Made by a program: the position numbers and the translations under genes. 64,000 bases of DNA from Desmodus rotundus (Eukaryota > Chordata > Mammalia > Chiroptera > Phyllostomidae), in the NCBI RefSeq assembly GCF_022682495.2, contig NC_071389.1, positions 9,725,199 to 9,789,198 on the forward strand, written 5' to 3'. Below, one piece after another: positions 1 through 11,700 of the stretch. The notes beneath the pieces are model-generated. The model saw nothing but the letters and a program-made list of their open reading frames with translations. It had not been told where the DNA came from and made no database searches. How positions within the stretch are numbered: the stretch's first letter is position 1; each line of letters opens with the position of its first letter.

Positions 1-712
1 TTTGGGGGTTATTCAATCTCCTCCAGGTCTGGAGCCACTCTCTGCCAGCTGGAGCAGGCAGAAAGGAAAGAAAGAAGCTGAGTGTCCCCTTTCCCCAGCC
101 TTAAGCTGTGTCCCTCCATTAAACCCTAATGGGAAAGACTGAACTTCACAAAACTGAGTTTGGAGGTTTTCTTTTGTGTGGGTCTGGACTTTTGAACTTC
201 TGAGTGGAGATTGGCGACTGTTTTATGCTTGATTCTGAGAGGGAGGTTGCCTGCAGGAGGTCTCTGTGGTGGGGGCTCTCAGGATCCACACCTGGCAGGG
301 GGTGCGGGGTCTGCTGGGAGGCGGTGAGCTGGAAGAGGGGCCACAGAAGTGTCAGGTAATCTCATGGGCAGTTCTAGGGCTGGGACAGGCCCTGGAGTTG
401 TCCTGAATTAAGATGCGAAGTCTGGCCTTTGTCCCCCACATTGTATGTAGCTGTCCCAGAGGAGGGGGTGTAGCCTTGGGAAGTGGCAGAGGACAATTCC
501 AGAAGGACTTGCTGTGAGCCACCAGAAGCCAACTCAAACTATCTGGGGGTGGGGGGTGGGGTTAGTGACTACTGAAGAGGGAGCGGACGACCTCCTACAC
601 CACACAAGCACCCCGAGGAGCTGTGGGTCTGCCTCTGTAATATTGCTCTGTGGTTATAAAACTCTTGTCTTGGTTGGAGAGCCTCGTGGATGCCTACTGG
701 GTTACCTTTGGA

Positions 713-736
713 GGGGGGGGGGAGGTGGGGGTGGGG
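713..736 (+). repeat. G-rich run, possible G-quadruplex
   Basis: Ten consecutive G residues are followed by short G runs separated by single A or T bases (GG, GGGGG, GGGG). This fits the loose G4 pattern of four G tracts with short loops. Confidence 0.5.
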
Positions 737-740
737 ATCG

Positions 741-835
741 TTTAGTCATTTGCTGCACAAGAATTTATTGAGCATCTACTACGTCCAGGACTTTTGTGGG
801 AGCTGGGGATTCGATGGTGAACAGGAAGCCCCCTG
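741..835 (-). repeat. L2 LINE 3'-end fragment
   Basis: The text 'tttattgagcatctactac' followed by 'agctggggattc' and 'gtgaacag' matches the reverse complement of the L2 3' terminus as I remember it. The fragment is diverged and short. Confidence 0.55.
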
Positions 836-1369
836 GAGTGGGAGCAGGACACCCTCTAGACCTCACCAAGTCCCTTTCATGCCCAGAGAAACCAAGGGTG
901 CCCCACACCACTCTGCTCAGACAGAGCCCTGGCACCGAGCAGGGCTCTCCGAGGGTTACAGGGACAGAGCTTCCCTGCAGGCCCCCTCTGGCTGCCTGTG
1001 TGAGCAAGTGGGCAGGCAGGTGTGGGTGAGCCCTTTGTGGGGCAAGCATCCACGTGTGGGACACCTTCCGCCTGATCAATTTTGCCACTTTTGACCCAAC
1101 CAGAGGGGTTTGAGGGTCTCTTTGCCAACCCTTTGCTCCAAGACCCCCCAAAACAAAGCCACCCTGATAGTGATGCTGTGTGCTTAAACCCTCCAAAGAG
1201 GCATATTTTTACTTTTAGTCCCAAATTTAAGAAGCCTGGCTAACTGAGCAGTCTTCATTCAGTACCCAGCTCACACCCACCACGCTGTTACACACAGATC
1301 ACTCATCACAGGGTTGCGTGTCAGGGCCCAAAACTGAAAACAAATGCTAACACTTATCTATGACAGTAC

Positions 1370-1715
1370 AGCCCTGTGTGGAATACTATACAGCTGCAAA
1401 AAGGATAAGGCTTCTTTCTACATACCGATACAAAGACTTCCTGTCTGAGTCATGCTATGAAGAGAACAAAGCAAGGTAAGGAATACTATGTAGCATATAC
1501 CACCCTTTATGTAAAATAAGAAGGAGGGGCGGATATACACACGTTTCCTTGGTCACACACAACATTTATTTGGAAAGACATAGGAAAAACTGAAGCCACT
1601 GACTGCCTCCAAGTAAGGGAACTGAGTGGGTGAGCGACAGAAGGAGGGAGACTTTGTTGCAAGCCGCTTTTGAACTTGGAACCACGTGAATATGGCACCT
1701 ATTCAAGCATAACCA
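1370..1715 (+). repeat. LINE-1 3'-end fragment (old L1M type)
   Basis: The order 'ggaatactatacagctgcaa', 'aaggataagg', 'accctttatgtaaaataag', a G/A-rich 'gagggagactttgttg' and 'accacgtgaatatggcacct' follows the 3' UTR of old mammalian L1 elements. It is truncated and has no ORF2. Confidence 0.65.
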
Positions 1716-1852
1716 TAACCCTCACTTAAACATGAAATGAACACCGTTTTCAAGGCAGCTGGTGAGTCCCTGGGGCTGGAGCAGGAGCTCAAATTGCTTT
1801 GCTCAGTGGAGATGAGGAGCAGCTGGTGAACGCGGCTCCGCACGGGCTCCCC

Positions 1853-1915
1853 CATTCGTTCTACCAATGCTTGCTGAGCCCTGCAGGGAGCTGGTGACTC
1901 AGCGTGGACAAGGAG
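1853..1915 (-). repeat. L2-like fragment
   Basis: 'ccattcgttctaccaatgct' leads into 'tgctgagccctgcaggg' and 'ggtgactcagcgtggacaa', a degraded version of the reversed L2 3' end also seen at 741-835. Confidence 0.35.
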
Positions 1916-1964
1916 CTCCCCCTAACCAGGATGTGGCTTCCCCGGGCCACACCCCACAGTTGCC

Positions 1965-2055
1965 AGGCCCAGGATCTGTAACTTTAACAAGACTCCCTGG
2001 TCATTTTTGCAACCGCTATAGCCTTGAGAACCACTTTGCTGGGCTCACCTCGTCA
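1965..2055 (+). repeat. MER5A-like (hAT) fragment
   Basis: 'aggatctgtaactttaacaa' and then 'cttgagaaccactttgctg' resemble the 3' half of MER5A, which ends in 'tttgagaaccactg'. It is strongly diverged. Confidence 0.4.
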
Positions 2056-2260
2056 ATTTCCAGGAAGCACACCCCTAGAGCTGAGGTCCCAGAGCCTGGT
2101 GTGGCTACCATGCACTGCTACCCTGAACACGGCCCCACACACCTCAGCAGACTTGTCGCTGACCGCTTCCAGCACTGTGACCAGGTTGACCAGTCCCAGA
2201 GCCCCCTTGCTCCCAGCTGAAGGCCAGAGACCTAAGCAGCCAGCCCCGTACAGGCCATGG

Positions 2261-2387
2261 GCCACGGGCCTCCACGGGCCGCCACGGGCTGCCACGGGCC
2301 TCCATGGGCCTCCATGGGCCTCCACGGGCCTCCATGGGCCTCCATGGGCCTCCTCGGGCCTCCACGGGCCTCCTCGGGCCTCGGGCC
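2261..2387 (+). repeat. 10-bp minisatellite (TCCAYGGGCC)n
   Basis: Twelve consecutive units of exactly 10 bp run from 2261 to 2380, plus a partial unit. Most read TCCATGGGCC or TCCACGGGCC, with TCCTCGGGCC, GCCACGGGCC and GCCACGGGCT variants. Because 30 bp is three units, all reading frames stay open and give spurious repeat ORFs on both strands. It lies about 230 bp before the PADI6 start codon. Confidence 0.95.
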
Positions 2388-2474
2388 TGCAGGCACAAGC
2401 TGCCTAATAAATTGTGATGAAGGGGCTCTGTGCCCCGCCTGCTCCTCTGCAGCCTCCATGGGGAAAATCAGTTA

Positions 2475-2540
2475 CACCTGGGCAGCTGCTGAAGGCTTCT
2501 TAACAAGGGGGCGGGCTGGAGAGCCCCTGAGTGCATAAGA
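2475..2540 (+). promoter_or_regulatory. PADI6: Candidate PADI6 core promoter
   Basis: Two E-boxes, CACCTG (2475-2480) and CAGCTG (2483-2488), lie about 135-145 bp before the start codon. A weak TATA-like CATAAGA (2534-2540) would place transcription start near 2565. Oocyte genes are commonly driven by the bHLH factor FIGLA through E-boxes; applying this to PADI6 here is inference. No transcript evidence is available. Confidence 0.35.
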
Positions 2541-2617
2541 GGGAGGGCAGCAGGGAACCCTGGGGTGGGCTGAGGTGGCTGTGTTGGGAGACGGTGGTTA
2601 GTTTGGAGGGCTGTGCC

Positions 2618-2709
2618 ATGTCCTTCCAGAGCATTGTCCGCCTGTCCCTGGACAGCCCCGTCCATGCCGTTTCTGTGCTGGGCACGGAGTTCTGCTTGGA
2701 CCTCTGCGG
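2618..2709 (+). CDS. PADI6: PADI6 coding exon 1
   Basis: Encodes residues 1-31, beginning [14 protein letters not shown]. It ends ...CTGCG|GTGAGG with two bases of a glycine codon carried over. The human protein starts eight residues further upstream, but the codon there is GTG in this sequence. Confidence 0.92.
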
Positions 2710-5700
2710 GTGAGGAGCTGGGGGCTCTACGGGGGCTCCCTTCTTGGAGCTGCCCCTGGGTTATGTGGGGGTGCAGGTTTTCTCCTTTCTCTGAATCTTA
2801 TCTTGTTGTCCTGCCTTAGTTCAAGTTGCCAAGTTTGGGTCCCTAAGGGCTTTCCTGTCTTGACGCTACAGAATTCTGACTGAATCCTATCTCTGCTCCT
2901 TGTGGGTGGGGAGCCTTGGGAGCAAATGCTTAGCCCTCTCTGTCCCCTTACCTCCAGCATGGGGGTGAGGCTGGCTCTCGAGGGAGACACCTGTGAACTG
3001 GGAGAGGTGACACTCCAAGAGGCCAGGCCTTTCCTGGGGTCATAGCACAGGGGAGCCTGGCCCAGGACATGTCTCTTCTGCTCCAGGGATCCCTTGTGGT
3101 TCCTTTCTCCCTGGGAGTTGGGGGTTTATAAGTCAGACGTAGCTTTGGTAGTTTCTAGAGCGTGGGTGGGAGGTGGGGGCCTGGGCTGGAGCTTGTCGGA
3201 GAGAGGACACGGGTCCGTGGGGTAGGGGAGGGTAAGAGTAAGGCTGGAGTTGTATAAGGACCCCCCCAAACTGCCCTGACCATAAATGAGGGGGTCTCTG
3301 CATCCTAAGGAGAGAGGGGATGGGAGTTCCCGACTATAGCAGCTGCACTCCCAGCTGAGAGGCTGAGACACCTGTGCCCTGAAGTCTGTCCCCGTTTTGG
3401 GCAAACCAGGTGTGCCCCGCAGGAGTGCGAGTCCTTCACCATTAGTGGCTCCCCGGGGGTTTTGGTGGACATCCGCAACACGGTCCCGGTCATAACCAAC
3501 GACGGGGTGGCCACCACCCAGCTGTCTCTGTCTGATCCCATGGATGTGCTGGTGAAGATGACGTCCCCCACCCTTGCCATCGACGGGGACAAGGTAGGTC
3601 AGGTTGGGGGCAGGGGGCGGACTAAAGCTAACACAACCCCGGGGTCTCCCTCTTCACAACTGGCATTTCCTGAGCTTCTGAAAAATTTGGTGCCCAGGGT
3701 TTTGCATGGCTGACCTCCTTTCATGCCTGTATTGCACCTGTGAGGTGGGCACTCCGTGACCACATTTTACAGGTAAAGAAACAGGGGCACTGAGAGGAAG
3801 GGCCCTGCCCAAGTCCATAATTAGCAGAACCAGGATTCAAGCTCAGACATGTCTGCCCCGTGTGTGCTTATGACCACGACGCTGGGCTAGCTTCCAAACC
3901 AGCGGCTGGGAAAGGCTGCCTTAAGAGGTTTCAGCAGCAGAACTCAAATGAGCTTTTTGGCTGAGGCTGGTCTCCTGGAGGTGGAAATCCTAATGAAGCT
4001 GAAGAGCTAATGTGTAGTAAACGCACGCGCGTACCTAGGTATCTTGTACACAGAGGTCGGCTTTACTGTTTTACGTCTGCCAAGTGAATTGGTGTAACTA
4101 GAGTGGGGGAAGACCTAGGTTTTGAGCCCACGTCTGTGCCCTTGCTCCTGGGCAAGCTGTCTCCCTACTGGGGCACCTATGGCAGGTGGTGGTTGACTTC
4201 CCCTGGTGGTAGAACAGGCCAACAGGCTCGTGGTGGGCTAGGCATCGGTGGTGGTTCTGTGGTGGAAACATCACTCATACAGAGAAATTAGAAGCACCAG
4301 GGTCTCTAACACTCAACACTTGGGCCCGTCACCCTCGGGGCGGGGTCCTGACATTAGTTCACAGGCCCCAGGTGACTCCACTGGGAGGCTGAGGGTGAGA
4401 CTCACAGGTGAGGCCCATTCAGGACCCAGGGCGTCTATTAGCAGAACCTGCTGGCATGGTCTGCTGGGAGGCGGTAGGGGGTTCACCTGGGATGGCAGGT
4501 GCGTGGTACACACCCAGTCTATGCCGTGTGCCCTGGGCAGATGATACCCTAGAGGCAGGCAGCACCCTTAGACAAGAACTGCGAGTCCCCCAGCTGAGCT
4601 CAGACGGCCTGAGAAGCACTGTGCCCAGGGCTCAGCCTCCAGCCCTGCCAGGAGTGGCCTACAGAGTGAGATGCTTGACCTTGGAGGACAGGAGCTTCCC
4701 TTTAGGAACAGGTGGTGGTCGCATGCATGTAAGTGTGGCCCTAGCTAATGTTTGGTTCTCTGGTTCGTGACAAAGGCCTTGTGGTCAAGGCCAATGGCTG
4801 AAGGACAAGTCTTGTCTGGAAGCAGAGGCTGGCTTGGGACAGAGGAAAGACTGAGTTCCAATTCCAGGTCCCGCCTCAGGTGTCCCACTTCCTATTGAGT
4901 GTGTGGCTTAACCGATTGGGGGGCCCCACTTCTCCCCTGCCCTCCTCATGGGGTGACAGGTGAATCTCAGGAGGGCAGGTATAGTGAGGGGGAAGTAGGG
5001 CATAATTTAAGTAAAGCTTGACCTCTAGAGCCAGGGAGCCTGGATCTTCAATCCCGTGCTACCCCTTCCTGGATGAATGACGTAGGCAAGTCCCTGGATT
5101 GCTCTGCCCTTGGAGATAGAGCCCACCTGGATGGGTCGTTATGAGCCTGAGTGTGGAAGTCTTTGGAGTGGCGATGGCATGTTAAATGGGTTCTTCACCT
5201 AGTCTGAGTCACAGCGCAGGGCCCTGTACCAGCTCCCAGCGAGATGTCAGGGGCTGGGCTTGGGTTCGTGGCCCAGGCCCTGCTCCTGCCCTTCACTGCT
5301 CCCATGGGTTCTGGGTGCTGTCTCCACAGGTCATGGTCTCATACTATCAGCCTGATGAAGAGGTCCCCATGGCCACAGCTGAGCTCTACCTCACTGGCAT
5401 TGGTGAGTGCTGTTCCCACCCCTGGAGAGGAAGGGTGGGTTGGCAGCGGCCAGGGGAAGGGGCTCTCCCTATAATGAGATGCCTTCCATGGGTCCTAAGG
5501 GATTCACTCGACACACCACACACCCTGCTCAAAGCTCGGCCACCTCTCCTACCACCGACCTCGCTCTCTGAGAACAGAGGCCATCGAACGTCCGTGCGTT
5601 CCGGTCATCTGCCCACCCGCCCGAGTCCGGTGCCAGTGGATGAAGAGTCTGGTTCAAACTTTATCACTGAGTCCTTTTTCCTCATACACATTTCAGAACA

Positions 5701-8700
5701 TCCCTTCAGTAATTCTTACTGATGTAGGACAGCACTACGCCTCCTCCCCTCTTCTGGATCAGTCCAGAACAAGCGATAATGCCTGATCTCTTAAATAAGC
5801 TGTACCATTTATTCCCTTAAACCTAATTCTATATTATCTTCAAACTCACTCCCACCTTTCTGCTCCTTTTCAGCCATCTGAGTCCTCAATTTCTCCTCCC
5901 TTCCCCTTCAACCTGCTCAAATCAGATCCCCACCACCAACACCGACCTTATCGAGGATCCTAGCAACCCCTACCTTGTCCAGTGGCCAACTCTCTTCCTC
6001 TACCTTCATCAGCGTTGAATGCAAAGTGTTTTTTTTTTTTCCTTAATGTGTTTCACTTGGAATACTCCAGGAACCCTGCACTCATTTCCCCCTACCTACC
6101 TGTTCCTTCTCAGATCCCTTTGCTGGATCCTTCCTGGAGCCCTGAAGTGGCTCAGGTGGCCCATCACGTGGCTCTAGACAGATGGCTCCCATAACTCTCT
6201 AGCCAGGTGTCTCCCATGAACTTGGCTTGGCTATCTGCTGACCCAATGCAACTTTGAATGTCTAACCAATGTCTCAAGCTTAACATCCCAAATTGGACTA
6301 AGTGTCTCTTCACCAATCACCTGTTTTTAATTACCTTCCCCATCACCATAGATAGTAGCCGATCCTTCTAGCCAACCAGGTGTCACCCTTATTCTTTTGG
6401 CCGGTGTTGATCTGTGAGTCTTGATGGTGCTACCTTCAGTTTAGCTGGAATCCAGCTACTCTCCACTTGCAAGGCCCTCAGTCTGGTCTGAGCCATTGTC
6501 CTCTAACCTGTGTCACTGCGCAGGTCCCCCAGTGGGGTCCCCTGCTCCATCCTTACCCTTCTACACGTCCAGTCTTAATTTGGTCCCCGGAGTGGCACAC
6601 CTGGAAAAGGATATTGGATTATGTCTCTTCAGATTAAAGCCAGGGTCACGGTTATCCACAGAACCTACCTGAGCTAGCACACACGACCTCTAACCTGTGC
6701 CCTATTTCTCTTTCCCTTGCTGCTCCTGCTCTTGGCATGCTAGTGTCTTTGACCCTTGAACTTGCCACTTTGCAATTCCTGTTTGATTTGCTCTTAACTC
6801 CAGATGTTAACATGGGTCAATTTCTGGCCGCCTCCCAGTCTCTGTTCACATTTCAACTTTTGGAAGACTTCTCTGATTCCTTAAAACTGAAGCAACCTGC
6901 TCCGTCCCTTCCTTGTTTCCACAGCACTTTTACTGTCAGACATGTGTGTATTACTCTCTCCATCTCCTGCCGTGTGTGTGCAAGCACACGCTCCTTTACA
7001 CTTGAAGGTAGGGCCTGCCTTGCATGCGGCTGTACCCCTAGGGCCTGGAATGGTGCCTGGCCTGTAGCAGGCAACAGGTCACGAGCATCCATGGCGGGTG
7101 CTGAGTATTCAGCAGCAACCAAGGCCTGTTCCCTTGGCCTTGACATTCCAGTTGAGAAACAGCATGTCAGCCACCCAGTGGACGTTATGTGGTGGGGGGT
7201 AGAAAGTGAAATGTGTAAACAAGAGCCTCCATGGTGGTCCCCGGATAGAGCCTGGGTCTGTAACCTCTAAAGGGGCTTGCAATGGCTAGATGTTGAGCCC
7301 TCCCTGTGTCTTAGCATGCCAGGAGCTCTCCAGAAGGCTGGGGAGCTGCACCATTTCCAGGTAAGAATCAGTATCAGGCACAAAGTAGTATCGTGGCCGC
7401 AGTGGACTTGTTTTGTGAGTTCCCAAGAGGCTGGCGGAGACATGTAAATACTTGGGCCTCTCCAGGCTTGCTCACAAGCAGCTGTCTGCCTCTGATGAAC
7501 TTTTCCAGCTAAGCCGACAGCGCGTCTGAAAGGCTGGAAGGCCCAATTCCAGCTTTGGGCGGCCCTGGGGGTATTAGCTAGTGCCAGCTTCTAGGCTCCA
7601 TCCAGCAGGCCCAGGGGACTGAAACCTCTTCCTCCTGTTGCAGCGGTCTCCCTGGATGTGGATATCTACCGCAGTGGGCAAATCGAGATGTCAAGTGACA
7701 AGTGGCCTAAGGTGAGGCTGCCAGGGGGAGGGTGCTGACCTGGGGGCCCTGAGCCAGACCTGGCCAACAATCTCTCTACTTGACCCTTCATAGTGTCATT
7801 GCTGCAACATGAATCAGAGCCGATGGGGTCAACTCTAGTTTCAAAAAAAAAAAAAAAAAAAACCCCCCAAAAATAGCCTTGACTGGTATAGCTGTGGTTT
7901 GGGCATCGTCCTGCAAACAAAGTTCGCCGGTTCGATTCCTGGTAGGCACATTCCTGGGTTGTGGGCAAGGTCCCCAGCTTGGGGGCATTGGAGAGGCAAC
8001 TGATCAATGTTTCTCGCACATCCGTGTTTTCTCCATCTTTCTCCCTCTTCCCTTCATAAAAATCTTAAAAAGCTAGAATGTCTGGAAATGCTAGGTTCAC
8101 ACCCTAGCCTGGTGGTATAGTCAACCAGAGCAGGGGGCTGGGGTAGCGGCCCCTTCAGATGGAACATATCTCCTCCACTTGGCCTCAGTCCCTACTTCCT
8201 CTGACACCAGGTGGAAAGCTGGTGGCCCATCCCCAGGTTTCTTCCCCCTTCTTCTTGGCCCATTTTCCTGTTGTCACCTTCCTGTTCCTGTAAGGCACCT
8301 GGGCTGGCAGACTGACCTCGAGGCTCCTATCACCCTGAAGAGGAGGTTCGGCTCTGCCCCGATGGGGGCTGGGTAGCAGCATCTGGGAAACAGAGCATTT
8401 ATCCGACATCTTGCAGAACCACCGTTCCTGTCCTCTTTGCAGAAAAACTGGGTCTGGGGCCCCAGTGGTTGGGGCGCCATCCTGCTTGTGAACTGCAGCC
8501 CTCCTGACATGGGTCAGGTCGCAGACAAGACCAAGAAGGTGTTCTCTGAAGAGGGTAAGAAAGAGATGGCAGTGCCTGGGACCATCGCCGCCTGTCCTCC
8601 TTGGGCTCTGCCTTACCCTGCGGCTTCACCACCCTACCCCTCAGCAAACAGCTTCCGGGCTGATGTCTCCAGTCTGGGCCAATCGAGTCTCATTGACTTG

Positions 8701-11700
8701 AGGCTTTGTTAAGTAGGAAGAGGCCACATGGCCAGGGGAAGAATGTGGAATCTGATGTCAGGTAACTGTTACTTCCTGGCTATGAACTTGAGCGTGTTAG
8801 CTTAGCCTTGCTGCTCTTGTTTTGCCCTCTGTAAAATTGGCCTGATACAGTTGGTCTCACAGGGTGTAGGTGAGAAGAATAAATGGAGACACAAAGGGAT
8901 ACGTGGAGACCCTCCCCCCCCCCAAAAAAAAAACCCTCTGTAGTCTGGCACGGAACTCTGAGTGACCCAGGCAAAAGCAGTCTTGGATCTGGTCCTGAGA
9001 TGTGGTCGGGACCTCGGTTCTAGGTCTCAGCAGCAGGATAGATGTCCCTACTCACACCGAGGCTGGAGGGAGACTCTCTGCACTGACCTCACTGGGCCCT
9101 ATTTAGGTGTTTGTGGGCTACTATGAGGGGGGCGGTCAGTGCCACCTTCACTCAAAACGGGCCCCAGGATTGCAAGTTGCCTGTGGCTGGCTGGGTAGGG
9201 AGCAAAACGTGACGCAAGCCTGGGCAGCCTGTGCAGAGCAGGAGGCAGAAGGTCCAGCATGCAGGCCCCCCACCCCTGGAGTGCTTGGCCTCCAGAAGCC
9301 CTGAACCTTGGCCTTGTCTGTTAACTAGAAATAAAGAATCTGTCCCAGATGGTACTGACCATGCAGGGGCCCAGCCGCATTTTGAGGAAGCACCGCCTGC
9401 TGCTCCACACCTCCAAGGAAGAGGCAAAGAAGGCGAGGGTCTATCGGCCTCAAGGTGAGTGTTCCTGCACCAGCTCCCCTTTGTCTCCTGGGGTGAGGTG
9501 TGGCCACACTCACACCTGGCAGGGTCCCCTCAGCCGCTGGGGACCTAGAGAATGCTGGTCAGGGTCTGTTGTGTCTGGGCTCGTATCCCTAGGATTGTCT
9601 GGCTGCCGCCATCACCAAAAACTGTCTGCACACATGTGAGTCCTTCCTCCAGAGCACCTTCCCCGGGGGAGGCAATGAGGGTGCGTATCCTGCGGGACTC
9701 CCATACCTGGAAGAGGAGACATGCGCAGTAGCTAAAACAATAGCTCCTGCCTTACACAGATTAGGTAACGTCTCCTCCCAATTCTCCTGCTGGAAGAATC
9801 CACCTTCATTTCTGAACCAGGACACCACTCTGTTAAGTTTCCAGAGTTCAGAGGCCGAGGAGCCAGTAGCAGCGATGCCGGGGTGTCCACCTCAGGCACC
9901 ACGCCACACACTGCCACCTTCAGTCCTTATTGACCTGGCAGGCAGGTAGCATGTCCCTATTCTGTAAAGGTGTAAGGGCTGTTGGGCTAGAAAATGGGCT
10001 TGTTCAACTCCAGCGAAATACCCTTGAACGAACAAGTCTTCTGACTTCCCAGAACAGGCCTGGTACCCAGGGCCTCTGCAGTCCCGACACTGAGACTTAA
10101 CTCTTTCCTTCCGGAGGCACATCAACATGCCACCTTGTCCTAAAAGCCATGTTTAGCTTCAGCTGGGCATTTGGTGAAGCCTGTGGTTTATGCCGGACCA
10201 GCTCTACATCCAGCAGGGGAGCACATGCCTCTTGCTGCTTTCTTGGCTATGCTGTCTCCCACTCCCATCTCCTTCTGCAGACCAGAGGTCGCAGCTGGAC
10301 TTGGCAGTGACTTGGGACTAGCCAGAAAAGGCAGCACAGGTGGTATGTGGCTCTTCTACTTATGGGCTAGGAGGGAGCCTTAGAAACCTTTGGGTCAAGG
10401 CCTGGGTCAGGCCGTGAGGGCTGCTCTGGCCCCTGAGGTCCATTGAGTATAGACAACTGGGCTAAGCCGGGAAGTCCTTGGAGTCTGCTTGGGAGGCCAG
10501 TAAGTCCCATGGCCTGCTAAAGATGCTCCGCTTTGTTACATGTGTATCAAGCTACCACCTTTGTTTTTTGGCTTTGTTTTGTTCTCACCTGAGGACATTT
10601 TCATTGATTTTTAGAGAGTGGGGGAGGGAGGGAGAGGAAAATATCAATGTGAGAGAGAAACATTGATCAATTGCATCTCGTACACATCCCAGCTGAGGAC
10701 CGAACCTTCAACCCAGTCATGTTCCCTCACCAGGAATCGAACCTGCAACCTTTCAGTTTATGGGATGATGCTCCAACCAACTGAGCCACACTGGCCAGGG
10801 CTTTTATTTTTTTTAACTTAAATTTTTAAGGCAGGGATACATAGACCAATATGTTTTAACGAGCCCTCCAAGGGATTTTGAATAAGCTAAAGTTTGAGAA
10901 CCACTAGTCTATATGATATTAGTAAAGGAGGCTGAGAAGAAGCTTCTGGAGAAATAGGCATCCGGAGCATAAGGGTCCAGACACAATGGGAAAAGGAAGC
11001 CTTCACAAAGGCCGCAGTGGTCACCCATGGCGGATGCTGTTGGCAGACGAATCAGACCAGTGGTCACGTCTTGTTTTCAAAGCAAGTCATTAGTGAGTTT
11101 GGCAAGAACAGTGGGGATGAAAGCCAGGCTGAGGTGGGCGGGTGCAGTGAATACAGACTGTGGAAGGAACCGTCCACAGAGGGAGATGTGTGGAGGGTGA
11201 GGGGGGCCATATCCGAAGGTGGTAGAACACAGCACATCTGTGTGCAGAGGGGGACCCACTGGGGAGGTGGGGAAAGATCTCGGAGCAAACTGTGGGAAGG
11301 AGCGCACACGCTCAGGTGAGAACACTGGAAGTGGGAGTTAATAAGCACGAATGAAATGATAGCGTCAGCGGGAAGGGTCCCCCAGAGGGTCGAGTGCAGA
11401 AGAACTGAGATGGCTGGTAAGGGGCTTTTAGCAGGCGAACTTGGGACCCCCTCACCCCCAATACTCCCTGGTGAATCAGCTGAGGGTGGAGCGCCTACGG
11501 GCAGCCCAGGGCCTTGGCACAATTGAAGGTGCTGGGTCTGCAGCATCTCTAGGGGGCCGAGTGGCAGTCAGCCGTGATTGTCTGGAGTTGGGAACCCACA
11601 GGTCACCAAGCAAGCAGCTGCAACCTCAGCAGTGAGTCAAAAGGGCGGTGTCTCTGGGCTGGGGATCTACAGGGGTCCTGGTGGGAGGCTCATCTTGTCC

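Larger units (their letters stand above)
1..2530. other. Intergenic region upstream of PADI6
   Basis: I see no exon here. The stretch holds a G-rich run near 713-736, two short L2 3'-end fragments, an L1 3'-end fragment, a piece resembling MER5A, and a 10-bp tandem repeat at 2261-2387. In human the neighbour on this side would be PADI4, but nothing resembling a PAD C-terminal exon (KWWxMVP) is present. The open frames seen here are short, overlap repeats and lack homology I recognise. Confidence 0.7.

Noticed and set aside
1..250. PADI4 3' end at the window edge
   Set aside because: No PAD C-terminal motif or convincing terminal exon is visible.
2024..2407. 127-codon repeat-rich open frame and its antisense counterparts
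   Set aside because: It is the 10-bp minisatellite read through in all frames; no gene signals.
6737..7270. 177-codon frame in PADI6 intron 3
   Set aside because: It overlies the L2 3' region and shows no recognisable protein.
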